Positions 1-9,654 of a stretch of 64,000 nucleotides of DNA are shown here, one piece after another. The DNA is taken from the NCBI RefSeq assembly GCF_002946355.1, contig NZ_PKOZ01000002.1, positions 361,554 to 425,553 of the forward strand, given 5' to 3'. The position numbers were made by a program, and so were the translations under genes. The first letter of the stretch is position 1. Every line of letters starts with the position of its first letter. The DNA comes from Pradoshia eiseniae. Lineage in GTDB: Bacteria > Bacillota > Bacilli > Bacillales > Pradoshiaceae. Under the pieces are notes generated by a model. The model did no database searches, was not told the origin of the DNA, and saw only the letters and a list, made by a program, of their open reading frames with translations.

Positions 1-2
1 AG

Positions 3-410
3 CTTTCACCGGAACAAATGCGTGAATTCGAGAAGGTTATCGTTCTTCGCGCAGTTGACAGCAAATGGATGGATCATATCGATTCGATGGACCAATTGAG
101 ACAAGGTATCCATTTGCGTGCCTATGCTCAAATCAACCCGCTGAATGAATACCAGCAGGAAGGTTATAGAATGTTTGAGGCAATGGTTGCTGCGATTGAA
201 GATGATGTAGCCAAATACATCATGAAAGCCGAAATCCGCAATAATCTTGAACGTGAGGAAGTTGTTAAAGGACAAGCCGTCAACCCGAAGGCTGAAGATG
301 GTGAAGTGAAGAGAAAGCCGAAACGCAATGAAGACAAGGCTGTGGGCCGTAATGCCCCTTGCCCATGCGGATCTGGCAAGAAATATAAGAATTGTCACGG
401 AAGAGCTTAA
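3..410 (+). CDS. secA: SecA preprotein translocase ATPase, C-terminal part
   Basis: This is the last 135 codons of secA; the frame is open from the window edge, so the 5' part lies outside. SecA is the peripheral ATPase that drives proteins through the SecYEG channel. The visible part holds the end of the helical scaffold domain (around [20 protein letters not shown]), a charged linker, and the C-terminal zinc-binding SEC-C motif [14 protein letters not shown] (C-x-C-x8-C-H), which binds SecB-type chaperones or lipids in other bacteria. The family is very well conserved here, so the call is firm. An intrinsic terminator follows 10 bases after the stop, and prfB comes next, as in B. subtilis. 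Confidence 0.97.
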   Translation, partial: LSPEQMREFEKVIVLRAVDSKWMDHIDSMDQLRQGIHLRAYAQINPLNEYQQEGYRMFEAMVAAIEDDVAKYIMKAEIRNNLEREEVVKGQAVNPKAEDGEVKRKPKRNEDKAVGRNAPCPCGSGKKYKNCHGRA

Positions 411-420
411 TCCGTTATAG

Positions 421-457
421 GGACACCCATGTCGAAAGTGTGGGTGTCTCTTTTTTA
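421..457 (+). terminator. Intrinsic terminator of secA
   Basis: The stem GACACCCA / TGGGTGTC (422-429 and 441-448) is followed directly by CTTTTTTATT. It sits just after the secA stop codon. Confidence 0.9.
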
Positions 458-632
458 TTCTCTGCATTCTGGGGTCATGGGTGGCTCAGTGAACTAATTC
501 AGGCTTACAGGTATCTTTCAACGGCGTTAGAGCGTATAATAGGGATACCTATGGGGAAATGGAGGGACGGCTTCTCTTATGCCGGCTCTCTTTTTCCTGA
601 TTAGCGTGAAATAATAATAGAGGTGAATGTGA

Positions 633-1734
633 ATGGAAATCGCAGAAATTCGCAATGAGTTAGAAAAAACAGCCAAGCGCTTGGCGGACTTTAGGGGGTC
701 TCTTTGACTTAGAAGAGAAAGAAGCGCGCATCATGGAGCTTGATGAGATTATGTCTGAGCCAGAGTTCTGGAATGACCAGCAAAAAGCTCAAACCATCAT
801 CAACGAAGCCAATGCCCTTAAAGAGCAGGTTGGCGAATTCAACTCCTTGAATGAATCCTACGAAAATCTCGAACTAACCTTCGAGCTAATTAAGGAAGAG
901 CCAGATGAAGAACTTCAGGCCGACCTTGAAACTGAATTAATTGAGCTATCTGAGCGTGTCAATGCGTTTGAACTGCAATTGCTGCTTAGTGAAGAATATG
1001 ATAAAAATAATGCCATCCTTGAATTGCATCCAGGTGCAGGTGGAACCGAGTCCCAAGACTGGGCATCCATGCTCCTTCGTATGTACACAAGATGGGCCGA
1101 GAAAAAAGGCTTTAAAGTGGAAACACTTGATTATCTTCCTGGTGATGAGGCAGGCGTGAAGAGTGTAACACTCGGCATTCGCGGCCATAATGCCTATGGC
1201 TATCTGAAAGCAGAGAAGGGAGTACACCGTTTGGTTCGTATCTCACCATTCGATTCTTCGGGCCGTCGTCATACATCCTTCGTCTCCTGTGAGGTTATGC
1301 CTGAATTCAACGATGAGATCAATATTGAGATTCGCACGGAAGATTTGAAGATTGACACATACCGGGCAAGCGGCGCCGGCGGTCAGCACATCAATACGAC
1401 TGACTCAGCCGTCCGGATTACGCATATACCGACGAATGTTGTCGTGACATGCCAATCTGAGCGCTCCCAAATCAAAAACCGTGAAGCAGCGATGAAAATG
1501 CTGAAATCTAAGCTCTACCAGCGCGAAATCGAGCAGCAAGAGGCTGAACTCGCTGAAATCCGCGGTGAACAAAAGGAAATCGGCTGGGGCAGCCAAATCC
1601 GTTCCTATGTCTTCCACCCATACTCCATGGTTAAAGACCATCGAACAAACGCTGAAACAGGAAATATCGGCGCTGTCATGGACGGCGACCTCGACATGTT
1701 CATTGACGCATACTTGCGTTCAAGACTTTCATAA
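633..1734 (+). CDS. prfB: Peptide chain release factor 2, with programmed +1 frameshift
   Basis: RF2 recognises UGA and UAA stop codons and triggers peptide release on the ribosome. The reading frame starts at ATG 633 behind GAGGTGA and runs 24 codons to an in-frame TGA at 705-707. The sequence there is AGGGGGTCTCTTTGAC: an internal Shine-Dalgarno-like AGGGGG, then CTT TGA C. This is the classic autoregulatory slip site, and reading continues in the +1 frame from 706. The joined product is 366 residues, the usual RF2 length. The stop-codon-reading tripeptide SPF and the catalytic GGQ loop (GAGGQHINT) are both present. Without the frameshift only a short peptide is made, so RF2 level controls its own synthesis. 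Confidence 0.97.
693..708 (+). promoter_or_regulatory. prfB programmed frameshift signal
   Basis: An AGGGGG stimulator lies three bases before CTT-TGA-C. In RF2 genes this site makes the ribosome slip +1 on CTT when RF2 is scarce. All parts (stimulator, slippery CTT, TGA stop followed by C) are visible. Confidence 0.95.
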
Positions 1735-1778
1735 TTTGGGAAGAAGCCTACAAAGAGTAAGGTTCTCATCCCCTAAAC

Positions 1779-1815
1779 AAAGAAGCCAGCATCTTCATCA
1801 TGCTGGCTTCTTTTC
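1779..1815. terminator. Bidirectional terminator between prfB and the glycerophosphotransferase gene
   Basis: The hairpin AGAAGCCAGCAT / ATGCTGGCTTCT has a T-rich tract on both sides (TTTTCTTTATT on the + strand, TTTGTTT on the - strand). It serves the two convergent genes. Confidence 0.88.
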
Positions 1816-1816
1816 T

Positions 1817-4800
1817 TTATTGTTCTTTTTTAGTAAAAACCTTCTCAACGACACGGTCGGTTGCATGTCCATCCTCTAAGTGGCAATAACGCTCATAGAA
1901 CTGTTGGTATTTCTCGTGGTATTGATCTTCTACTTGTTTGAGTCTGTGTAAGGCATTTATTAATTCGTCGCTCGTCTGTAATAATGGCCCTGGCGCCTCT
2001 TGTTCGAAATTCATGTAGAAACCTCGAGTGTTATCGCGATATTCTTCAAAGTCATACACGTAAAAGAGCATAGGACGCTTTAAATTCGCATAATCAAACA
2101 TGACGGAAGAGTAGTCTGTCACTAAAACATCTGATACAGTCAATAATTCTTGGATATCAGAGTAGCTTGAAACATTATAGACAAAGTCTCTTAGCTCCTC
2201 AGGCACTCGTACCTTATTGCTGATTACAACGTGGAGTCGAAGCAGTAAGATATATTCATCAGCTAGTTGTTCTTTCATGGCTTCCATATCAAATGGGATT
2301 TCGAAGGTAAATTTATTGGCCCCATTTGTTTGGTTGTCTCTAAATGTAGGGGCATAAAGAATCACTTTTTTGTCAGCCGGTAAATTCAGTTTCTCTCTTA
2401 CTCTGCTTGCAACCGCAGTATATTCTTCTTGATAGAATAAGTCATTGCGCGGATAGCCGACCTCTAGTACCTCTCCTTCGTAATGGAAAGCGCTTCTGAA
2501 CGCTTTTGTAGCATAAGCGCTTGGGGAGATGAGATAATCCCAATTTTTAACTGCTCTGCTGACTCGCTCAGTATACCCTTCGTTTCGTCCCTGTACATGC
2601 TCAATATCGAAAAGCATTTTCTTGAGCGGTGTACCATGCCAGGTTTGCAAATACGTTGTTTGACTGCTCTTTTTAATATAAGAGGGGAAATTTTGATTAT
2701 TCACCCAGTAGCCTGCTTTAGCTAAATAGTAGTAGTATGCAGGACTTAAGCGTTTCACTTTGCGTGTATCTGGATCTCTAAAATGGACATCTTTATTCAC
2801 GAACCATACTTTCTTGTATGGAAGTTTTTCTTCTAAGATTTTTTCGTAAATCATCCTAGGGCTGTCTGCGTATTGTTTACCCACACCACTCTCAAAAACG
2901 ATTAAATTCTTATCAACCGGAAGGAAAACACGCATGAATGTATAAGCTGCTTTCATGGCAGGGAAATAATATTTGCTCTCTCTGAATTTATTCCCAATTC
3001 CTTTGACGATAGGCTGTTTCTGTAACCGATACAACAGCTTTGGCTTAAGGGATTTATTGCTGGCAAGCTCGAAGATTCTCTTGGATGATGACCGATCTGA
3101 ATACTTCAGGAATTTTCTCGCACGAATCTTATAGGTATCCTTCATGACAAAATTATGTGACGCGTATTCTTCAATCATTTTTAATAGTTCATCTAAATCA
3201 TTCGTTATGTCGCCTGGCAAATCCTCATCCAAGTTCAAATGGGATGGTCGCTTTCCGATAAAACGATCGCGGTCGAATTGATAATAAATAACCGGTTTTT
3301 GCAAGAAGCTGAAATCGAATCCTACACTAGAATAATCGGTAAGCATCATGGCACTTTCTTTGATTAAAGTCTGTACATCAATTTCTCCTTGTGAAATGAC
3401 TTGATAAGGAGAATCACGGAAATAGTCCGTATATAGCTGCATATTAGGATGCAGACAGAAGATAATGTCAAAATTATAGATTTCACTCAGCTTACGCAAG
3501 GATTCACTTTTAACAAGATCTTTATATCGGTCATAATATTCACTTTCAAGGAAATCTTCTTCTGTCAGGATCCAATCACGCCATGTAGGGATTATTAGTA
3601 ATTGGCGTTTTTCTTCGACATTATCAGACAATAATTCATCAAATCGGGATAAGCCAGTGACATAGACTTGGTCAGGTGCATAACCAAAGTCATTCACAAT
3701 CATGGCCTTCTCGAAATCAGAGCTTACAAGGAAAATGTCTGTATCAAAGCCAGGGGCATTCTTCCCATAATTGGCTATCATATTTTTAGTACCCATTACT
3801 CCATGCTGGAGGAAGATTTTTAGTGCATGCACCTTCCTTTTAAAGCGTTGTGTTCGAATGGGATATAAATAATCGGCATGATGGGAGGATATAATCCGTT
3901 TGGCAATTAAACTTAATTTAATATGTTCTTTCGATTTGAAATAGACGACATTTCCATAGGGTTCCACATTTTTTGCCTCAGGGGAATCCCGGTCAATTAC
4001 GTAATAGACGGGTAGCTCAGGATGATTCTCACGGACATATTTGAAAAAATGATATCCAGTATCCTGTGCTTTATATGGGCGCTCACCTATTAACCAAATA
4101 TTCTTTGGTTTGTTCACAAGCCGAAGAAGCCATGACCAACGCATCAACTTTTGTAGATACTCGAGGTTTTCGGCCGAGTAGCTTAAAACCTCGAGAGCAA
4201 GATTTGATGCTTTAAATGTATAATATGGATTGACAGAAATTCCTTTATTGCCTATAAACTTTGTAATATCTTGGGCAAAATATCTTGCGCGGAAGGTTGG
4301 GCGTCTTAGTTTCACCAAATAGGGTTCTTGCAAATCATTTAATTTGAGTTGCAAGAATACATCATATATTCCTTCCTCTAAAAGGTTGCTACCGTTGGTC
4401 AGTGGTACAATTACCTGATAACTATAACGATTTAATCCGAATTTTTTCCTAGTTTCTTCTTGATTATAGATAAAGTTTGCTGATGTTAGGTATTCTTCAT
4501 TCGTGGCTCGGTTTTTCAGTAAAAGATTACCCTGTTGAATCATCGAATGTCTTGTAAAGATTTGACCATGGACTTCCATCTCTTTTCCTCTTCTTTTTAT
4601 GCTATCAATTTGAAGACGGATAGAAGGCTTTAGTTCCATGTCAACACTAAGAGAGAGATTCCCCTTTTTTGTGACAAAAAGAATCCCTTTTCTTCCATGA
4701 ATATAATAAGGCGAGAATGTACTTGCGATGTCTGTTGTTTGGAAACGACCAAGACGAATTTTGTATTGAAAGACTTCCTTTCCATTCTGTTGAACTACCT

Positions 4801-5134
4801 CTGCAGAATGACTTAATTTATCATAGCGTTTTTCGCTGATTTCTTTTGTAGGGACTTGTATGGTTAAATACCAATCGTAATAATCCTCTATGTCAGGAAT
4901 TATTTCCATTAAATTTTCCAAATGGATCCTAAACTTAAAATTAGGGCTAGGGTCTATTTTTCCTGCTAAAAACCATTCTTCTGTTTCCCGCGATTTTAGC
5001 CAAAGTTCTGATACCGTGTCTGTTTCTGTATTCAATTGACCAGAAATGTATAAAATATCATCTGTTTGTTTAATATTAAGGTAATAATTTCGACGTTTCT
5101 TTTGTCGTTTAAATAACTTTAATCTATTTAACAT
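1817..5134 (-). CDS. CDP-glycerol glycerophosphotransferase with two transferase domains (teichoic acid synthesis)
   Basis: The 1105-residue protein belongs to the TagB/TagF family, which moves glycerol-phosphate from CDP-glycerol onto growing wall teichoic acid at the inner membrane face. I chose ATG 5134 over an upstream in-frame ATG because AGGTGGGTGA lies 3 bases before it. About 340 N-terminal residues are not clearly assignable and look beta-rich. Two Glyphos_transf-type domains follow. The first has QHGVMGTKN and TDYSSVGFDFSFL, the second has WHGTPLKKM and TDYSSVMFDYANL. Each therefore keeps the catalytic His-Gly and the DYSS motif. Typical TagF has one such domain, so this looks like an internal duplication or a polymerase-primase fusion. 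Its exact acceptor cannot be told from sequence. Confidence 0.88.
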   Translation of the reverse strand: MLNRLKLFKRQKKRRNYYLNIKQTDDILYISGQLNTETDTVSELWLKSRETEEWFLAGKIDPSPNFKFRIHLENLMEIIPDIEDYYDWYLTIQVPTKEISEKRYDKLSHSAEVVQQNGKEVFQYKIRLGRFQTTDIASTFSPYYIHGRKGILFVTKKGNLSLSVDMELKPSIRLQIDSIKRRGKEMEVHGQIFTRHSMIQQGNLLLKNRATNEEYLTSANFIYNQEETRKKFGLNRYSYQVIVPLTNGSNLLEEGIYDVFLQLKLNDLQEPYLVKLRRPTFRARYFAQDITKFIGNKGISVNPYYTFKASNLALEVLSYSAENLEYLQKLMRWSWLLRLVNKPKNIWLIGERPYKAQDTGYHFFKYVRENHPELPVYYVIDRDSPEAKNVEPYGNVVYFKSKEHIKLSLIAKRIISSHHADYLYPIRTQRFKRKVHALKIFLQHGVMGTKNMIANYGKNAPGFDTDIFLVSSDFEKAMIVNDFGYAPDQVYVTGLSRFDELLSDNVEEKRQLLIIPTWRDWILTEEDFLESEYYDRYKDLVKSESLRKLSEIYNFDIIFCLHPNMQLYTDYFRDSPYQVISQGEIDVQTLIKESAMMLTDYSSVGFDFSFLQKPVIYYQFDRDRFIGKRPSHLNLDEDLPGDITNDLDELLKMIEEYASHNFVMKDTYKIRARKFLKYSDRSSSKRIFELASNKSLKPKLLYRLQKQPIVKGIGNKFRESKYYFPAMKAAYTFMRVFLPVDKNLIVFESGVGKQYADSPRMIYEKILEEKLPYKKVWFVNKDVHFRDPDTRKVKRLSPAYYYYLAKAGYWVNNQNFPSYIKKSSQTTYLQTWHGTPLKKMLFDIEHVQGRNEGYTERVSRAVKNWDYLISPSAYATKAFRSAFHYEGEVLEVGYPRNDLFYQEEYTAVASRVREKLNLPADKKVILYAPTFRDNQTNGANKFTFEIPFDMEAMKEQLADEYILLLRLHVVISNKVRVPEELRDFVYNVSSYSDIQELLTVSDVLVTDYSSVMFDYANLKRPMLFYVYDFEEYRDNTRGFYMNFEQEAPGPLLQTSDELINALHRLKQVEDQYHEKYQQFYERYCHLEDGHATDRVVEKVFTKKEQ

Positions 5135-5318
5135 ATTCACCCACCTGACTGATATGATGATAGGAATAGTATGAATCACGAGGTATAGAATATGCAAGGG
5201 AAAAAACTAGTGCAAGGGTAAAATACTTTAAAAACAAAAAGCAACTCAATGATTATTAACTAGCATTGTCAACTAATCATAAAACTTCATAGTAATATAA
5301 AGGGTTATTTAGAATTGC

Positions 5319-5366
5319 GCGAAAAAAACAAGGGGGGAAATCCCCCGGCAGTTTGCCGGAGGTTAT
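5319..5366 (-). terminator. Terminator of the glucosaminidase gene
   Basis: Read on the - strand, CCTCCGGCA and TGCCGGGGG pair. A C-rich stretch and TTGTTTTTTT follow. It lies just after the stop of the 5371-7440 gene. Confidence 0.75.
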
Positions 5367-5370
5367 AAAA

Positions 5371-7440
5371 TTATTCTTTGTAAGAAGGGATATCATACAA
5401 TAATGTATATTGTGTCAGAAGCCCATAAATCTGTGCCATTCGAGCAGTCTGTTTGACGGCCCAGCCAATATCGGTTGCATATTGGTGGGAGGCATAGCCT
5501 TTCGTTGCCATGGATTCAGGGTTCCAGCGCATTTTGTACAAGGTATCCTGCCCAGCATGGATATAGGATTTGGCGACGAAAGCTGCACCGCCGACGATGG
5601 CTTTCTCGACGGATGTCCAGCCTTGATTATAGGCGTATTTGGCGCCGGTCCCGTTCGGGTCATGATCATAGGCGCCGATTCCATACATATTATAAACAGT
5701 CGTACCGTTATACTTAATTCCTGTCGCGAGAGGGCTTGTTCCATTTGCCGTTTCCAGGAGTGCGTGACTGATTAAATAGACTTCATTAATGCCATTGGAG
5801 GAGGCTGCTTGAATGAAGCTTGCTGCCTTTCCAGCCAGGACACCTTTTTCGTTTAGGACATTTTTGTTTATTTCTGTTGCACTCGTGCCGGCAGGTTCGG
5901 ATAGAATCAAGAACTGATAATATTCCCTGCTGCCTGGTGTATAGTTCTCTGGGTCTAAGTATTTTCTCACTTGAGCTGCTGTTGCACTTTTCCAATATGA
6001 GTCGTCCCATGATGCTGCTCGTGATCTATATAAGAGCTCATCGTTAGACACTCTAATGTTTGATGCATCTGTAACTGGGCTCATCTTCATTTGAAGGGAA
6101 ACAGCCTTATCCAAGGTCAAGCCATAGTTGGTAATCGTTTGACTGCTGACGTCGCTCTTTTTGATGTATCCCGTTTGATTGACGCCATTGACTTTGATTT
6201 CCGTTACGTACCAGTTTGCACTGTAGCCACGGTATTTAAGGACCGAGTTTTTCGCATAAGTTTTCAAGCTTCCTGCCGTTGTGGAGGGTTTTTCATAAAT
6301 CTTAGTAGGATTTTTTTGAGCGAGACCCGTTTGTTGGGTACTTTCTTCCGTGACCTTTTCCAGATGACTTTTTAGTATGTACCCTGTCTTCTTCTTTCCA
6401 TCAACATAAATGGTGGCACGATACCAAGAGTCTGTGTAGCTATAGACCTTTAAAATGGAGCCTGCCTCGTAGGTTTTTAATGCTTTGGCGTTTGTGCTTG
6501 TATAAGCATAGACACTTGTAGGATTCTTTAAGGCGATACCTTTTTCAGCCTTGCTCGATGGGTTTGGAAGAACGACAGAAGTCTTTGGCACATAGGCTGT
6601 TTGATATTTACCGTCCACCTGTACGTTTGCTTTGTACCAGCTAGCTGTGTATGTGTATAGTTTGAGAATGTAGCCTTGTTTATATGTTTTAATCGCTTTG
6701 GCGCTTGTTGAAGGTGTTTGGTACATGACGGTAGAGTTCAATTTGGCAATAGCCTCAATTTGAACAGGGTTCGGTACGAGGGTTTCAACCGCGCTCTTTT
6801 GTATATAAACTGTTTGCCACTTTCCGCTGGCCTTAACCTTCGCTTGATACCAAGATGTAGAATAGTCATAGAATTTCAGAACAGCACCAGCAGCATAGCT
6901 CTTGATGACTTTCGCGCTTGTTGAAGGTGACGCATACGTTTTCGTTGGGGCGTTGATGGCAATTCCTGATAATGCTTTTCCCGACAGTCTTGCTGCAGAC
7001 TCACTTATTCCTGCTTCGCCAGTTGATTCTTCAAGTGATACAGTTGGTTTCACTTCTTCAGCTTCTATTGCTGGTTCTTCTTCGGCCGAAACAATGATTT
7101 TCTCTGTATCTAGTAAATCTTCGTTAGCTGATATGTTTTCCGATTTTACATACCCATCCCAGATTTCGTTTCCATCAGCTGAAACAAATTGCACATGGCT
7201 GTATTCCTCTAATTCCTCGAGAATGATGACTTCAGAATCGCTATCCAATTGAGTTAACACAGGGCTGTCCATTGCCGTGGTTTCATATAGATAAATTGGT
7301 TCTCCGTCTTCAGAAATCAGTGTACCAATCGCTTTTTCTGCTGGATCCTCTAATTCTGTGGCAAAAGAAACAGCTGGTAAGGAAGAAAGAAGGAGCATGG
7401 TAATCATTAAAAGAGATGTGAATTTCTTAGCTGTAAACAT
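5371..7440 (-). CDS. Secreted SH3-repeat N-acetylglucosaminidase (GH73-type autolysin)
   Basis: The 689-residue protein is a cell-wall hydrolase cutting the glycan strand of peptidoglycan. It has an N-terminal signal peptide (basic start, hydrophobic stretch, cleavage near SFA-TE). A divergent SH3-like module follows (about 35-105). Then come four similar bacterial SH3 repeats of about 65 residues (about 155-430). Each contains a Y..PST.AK.IK.Y core, an SWY or NWY motif and a closing TGYI/TAYV-K strand. The C-terminal glucosaminidase domain (about 480-680) has the catalytic glutamate in LLETANGTS and the YNMYGIGAYD motif. GAGGAGA precedes the ATG. The repeats probably anchor the enzyme to the wall. 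The neighbouring teichoic acid gene fits a wall-related island. Confidence 0.9.
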   Translation of the reverse strand: MFTAKKFTSLLMITMLLLSSLPAVSFATELEDPAEKAIGTLISEDGEPIYLYETTAMDSPVLTQLDSDSEVIILEELEEYSHVQFVSADGNEIWDGYVKSENISANEDLLDTEKIIVSAEEEPAIEAEEVKPTVSLEESTGEAGISESAARLSGKALSGIAINAPTKTYASPSTSAKVIKSYAAGAVLKFYDYSTSWYQAKVKASGKWQTVYIQKSAVETLVPNPVQIEAIAKLNSTVMYQTPSTSAKAIKTYKQGYILKLYTYTASWYKANVQVDGKYQTAYVPKTSVVLPNPSSKAEKGIALKNPTSVYAYTSTNAKALKTYEAGSILKVYSYTDSWYRATIYVDGKKKTGYILKSHLEKVTEESTQQTGLAQKNPTKIYEKPSTTAGSLKTYAKNSVLKYRGYSANWYVTEIKVNGVNQTGYIKKSDVSSQTITNYGLTLDKAVSLQMKMSPVTDASNIRVSNDELLYRSRAASWDDSYWKSATAAQVRKYLDPENYTPGSREYYQFLILSEPAGTSATEINKNVLNEKGVLAGKAASFIQAASSNGINEVYLISHALLETANGTSPLATGIKYNGTTVYNMYGIGAYDHDPNGTGAKYAYNQGWTSVEKAIVGGAAFVAKSYIHAGQDTLYKMRWNPESMATKGYASHQYATDIGWAVKQTARMAQIYGLLTQYTLLYDIPSYKE

Positions 7441-7687
7441 AGTGTCTCCTCTATTAATTTTTTAATATAGTATTTTCTATAAAATTTCTTCCACCTCCTT
7501 ATATAGGAACAATGTATTTTAGCAGTTTTATACGATAATTTACGAATTTGGGTGGATTTGTAATAAATTTTTAAAAATAGATGAATATCCTTCCAAATCT
7601 ACATTGAAATAATTTGTAATATTATGAAACTTTTCCATATTTTTTACGTTATAGTAGATATAGATTATTAAAAAAGGAAGTGGGCGA

Positions 7688-8614
7688 GTGGCGGATAAAG
7701 TATTAGAAGTGAAATCACTGACGAAGAGGATCAGGCAAACGGCGATTGTGGATGATGTGAGTTTTGATGTGAAAAGAGGGGAAATATTTGGCTTGCTCGG
7801 TCCGAACGGGGCTGGCAAAACGACTATCATCCGTATGATTGGTAGCCTGATTAACCGCACAAATGGGAAGGTTATCATTAATGGGCATGATCTTGATGAT
7901 GAATTTGAGCAAGCGATGAGCGACCTTGGGGCGATTGTTGAGAATCCTGAGTTTTATAAGTACATGAGCGGACGCAAGAATTTAATCCATTATGCACGCA
8001 TGGCAACAACTCCTATTGAGCCTGGGAGGCTGGATGAGGTAGCAAATCTCGTAAAGCTAGATCATGCGATGGAGAAAAAGGTGAAGACCTACTCTCTTGG
8101 TATGCGCCAGCGGCTTGGTGTGGCACAGGCTATCCTTCATAAGCCGGCTCTCTTGATTCTGGATGAGCCGACAAATGGTCTTGATCCGCAAGGCATTAAA
8201 GAGTTTCGGATGTATTTGCGGGAGCTGGCCAATGAAGGAATCGGGGTTCTGGTATCCTCCCACTTGCTAGCGGAGATGCAGCTTATGTGCGATCGATTCG
8301 CGGTCATCGAGAAAGGGAAACTGATACATATCGAGAATAATCAGCAGCAGGGTGAGGAAGAGGAGCAGAGGGAGATTGCTTATTCCGTGGGTGATGTACT
8401 GGCTGCTGCGAAGGTCCTTCGCGAGCAGATCCCTCAGGCTGACATCTTAAAGCAGGATGTGCAAATGATTACGGTAAAAGCCACGAAGGAGCAATCAGCT
8501 GAAATTGTGCGTGCCTTTGTGAAGGCAGATATCGATGTCTATGAGATGAGTGTGGTCAAGAAATCATTGGAGGATCGTTTCTTTGAGATCACGAAGCAGG
8601 AGGTGGGCGTATGA
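7688..8614 (+). CDS. ABC transporter ATPase (ABC-2 exporter type)
   Basis: The 308-residue nucleotide-binding subunit powers the membrane partner encoded next to it. The start is GTG 7688 behind AAAGGAAG. Walker A is GPNGAGKTT (about residue 40), the signature is YSLGMRQRLG, and Walker B is LLILDEPTNGLDPQG, followed by the SSH switch histidine. The C-terminal 80 residues form the extra domain found in BcrA/YxlF-type ATPases linked to antibiotic efflux or lantibiotic immunity. It overlaps the permease gene by four bases (ATGA), so the two are co-translated. The substrate cannot be told from sequence. Confidence 0.92.
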   Translation: MADKVLEVKSLTKRIRQTAIVDDVSFDVKRGEIFGLLGPNGAGKTTIIRMIGSLINRTNGKVIINGHDLDDEFEQAMSDLGAIVENPEFYKYMSGRKNLIHYARMATTPIEPGRLDEVANLVKLDHAMEKKVKTYSLGMRQRLGVAQAILHKPALLILDEPTNGLDPQGIKEFRMYLRELANEGIGVLVSSHLLAEMQLMCDRFAVIEKGKLIHIENNQQQGEEEEQREIAYSVGDVLAAAKVLREQIPQADILKQDVQMITVKATKEQSAEIVRAFVKADIDVYEMSVVKKSLEDRFFEITKQEVGV

Positions 8615-9513
8615 TTGGGCTTATTCGCAATGAATGGATGAAATTATTCTCAAAGATGTCCACCTATATTTTTGTCGGATTTATGGTCTTGGGGATTATC
8701 GGTGCAGGATTTATCTCGAATTTCCTGAATAACGCAACCGAGCAGGATGTAAAGGAAGCTAAGCAAACTCTCGCTGATTCGAATGCTAGTGAGGATGATA
8801 AGCTGATGGCAGCTGATATTCTCGCGAGCAGTGAAGGGAATATGACGGAGACGGTATGGGATTTCATGGCTGATTGGGCGATTGGGCTTGTCTCGTTCAT
8901 TACGTTGTTCACAGTCATTGTTTGCAGCGGGATGGTCGCATCTGAGTTCTCTGATGGCACGATTAAGCAGCTGCTGATACGGCCGCATAAACGCTGGAAG
9001 ATTCTTTTGTCGAAATATGTCACATCGCTTATGTTTGCCGGCATGCTGCTTTTCACGCTGCTTGTATCTGGTTATTTGGTCGGCCTCATCTTTTTCGGGA
9101 ATGGTTCATTTACGGCAGAAATCCCTGATCCATCCCTTTCAGGTGATATGGTAGAGGTTGGAGGCTATTTCGTGGATATGCTCCTTTATTGGATTCCGGG
9201 CTTCTTTATCATTATCACAATCGCGTTCATGCTGAGCACGCTTTTCAAAACGACCTCCATTGCGGTCGGGGTTGCGGTGTTTATCTTGTTTGCGTCCTCA
9301 ACGTTAAACTTCGTTATCTTGAATTTGGTCGATCGGTATAGCTGGTTGAAGTTCATTTTATTCCCGCATCTGGATTTGCGGAGCCTCTTCTTGCTCGATT
9401 TAAGCTATGAAGGTGCGTCAATTGGGTTCTCGCTTGGTTTGTTAGCTGTCTATTATATTGTGTTTCTTGCTATAACGTTCTTTGTCTTTAGGAAAAGAGA
9501 TATCGCTATTTAA
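8611..9513 (+). CDS. ABC-2 type transporter permease
   Basis: The 300-residue membrane partner of the preceding ATPase starts at ATG 8611, inside the stop of that gene. The first membrane helix spans about residues 18-38. An extracytoplasmic loop of about 55 residues rich in acidic residues follows, then five more hydrophobic segments, as in ABC2_membrane_2/BcrB-like permeases. It probably exports a small hydrophobic or peptide compound, or contributes to envelope-stress resistance. Nothing in the window shows the substrate, and no regulator gene lies next to the pair. Confidence 0.88.
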   Translation: MIGLIRNEWMKLFSKMSTYIFVGFMVLGIIGAGFISNFLNNATEQDVKEAKQTLADSNASEDDKLMAADILASSEGNMTETVWDFMADWAIGLVSFITLFTVIVCSGMVASEFSDGTIKQLLIRPHKRWKILLSKYVTSLMFAGMLLFTLLVSGYLVGLIFFGNGSFTAEIPDPSLSGDMVEVGGYFVDMLLYWIPGFFIIITIAFMLSTLFKTTSIAVGVAVFILFASSTLNFVILNLVDRYSWLKFILFPHLDLRSLFLLDLSYEGASIGFSLGLLAVYYIVFLAITFFVFRKRDIAI

Positions 9514-9518
9514 AGAGG

Positions 9519-9552
9519 GGCTCAGGATTTCTTCCTGGGCTTTTTATTATTG
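9519..9552 (+). terminator. Terminator of the ABC exporter operon
   Basis: The stem GCTCAGGA / TCCTGGGC (9520-9527 and 9533-9540) is followed by TTTTTATTATT. Confidence 0.88.
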
Positions 9553-9654
9553 TCTGATTATTGTATCTTAACTGGCTTTCATTGTGTCTCTTCCTGTTTT
9601 CATATAAAATGGATATGTTTTGATGATATGGAATGATGGAGGGCTAGAAGTATA

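Noticed and set aside
430..436. TGTCGAA, an exact Spo0A box
   Set aside because: It is in the loop of the secA terminator, alone and away from any promoter; chance is the simplest reading.
392..604. 70-codon frame after secA
   Set aside because: It overlaps the secA end and terminator, has no ribosome site and no recognisable family.
5135..5197. 21-residue extension of the glycerophosphotransferase
   Set aside because: The downstream ATG has an almost ideal Shine-Dalgarno inside this extension.
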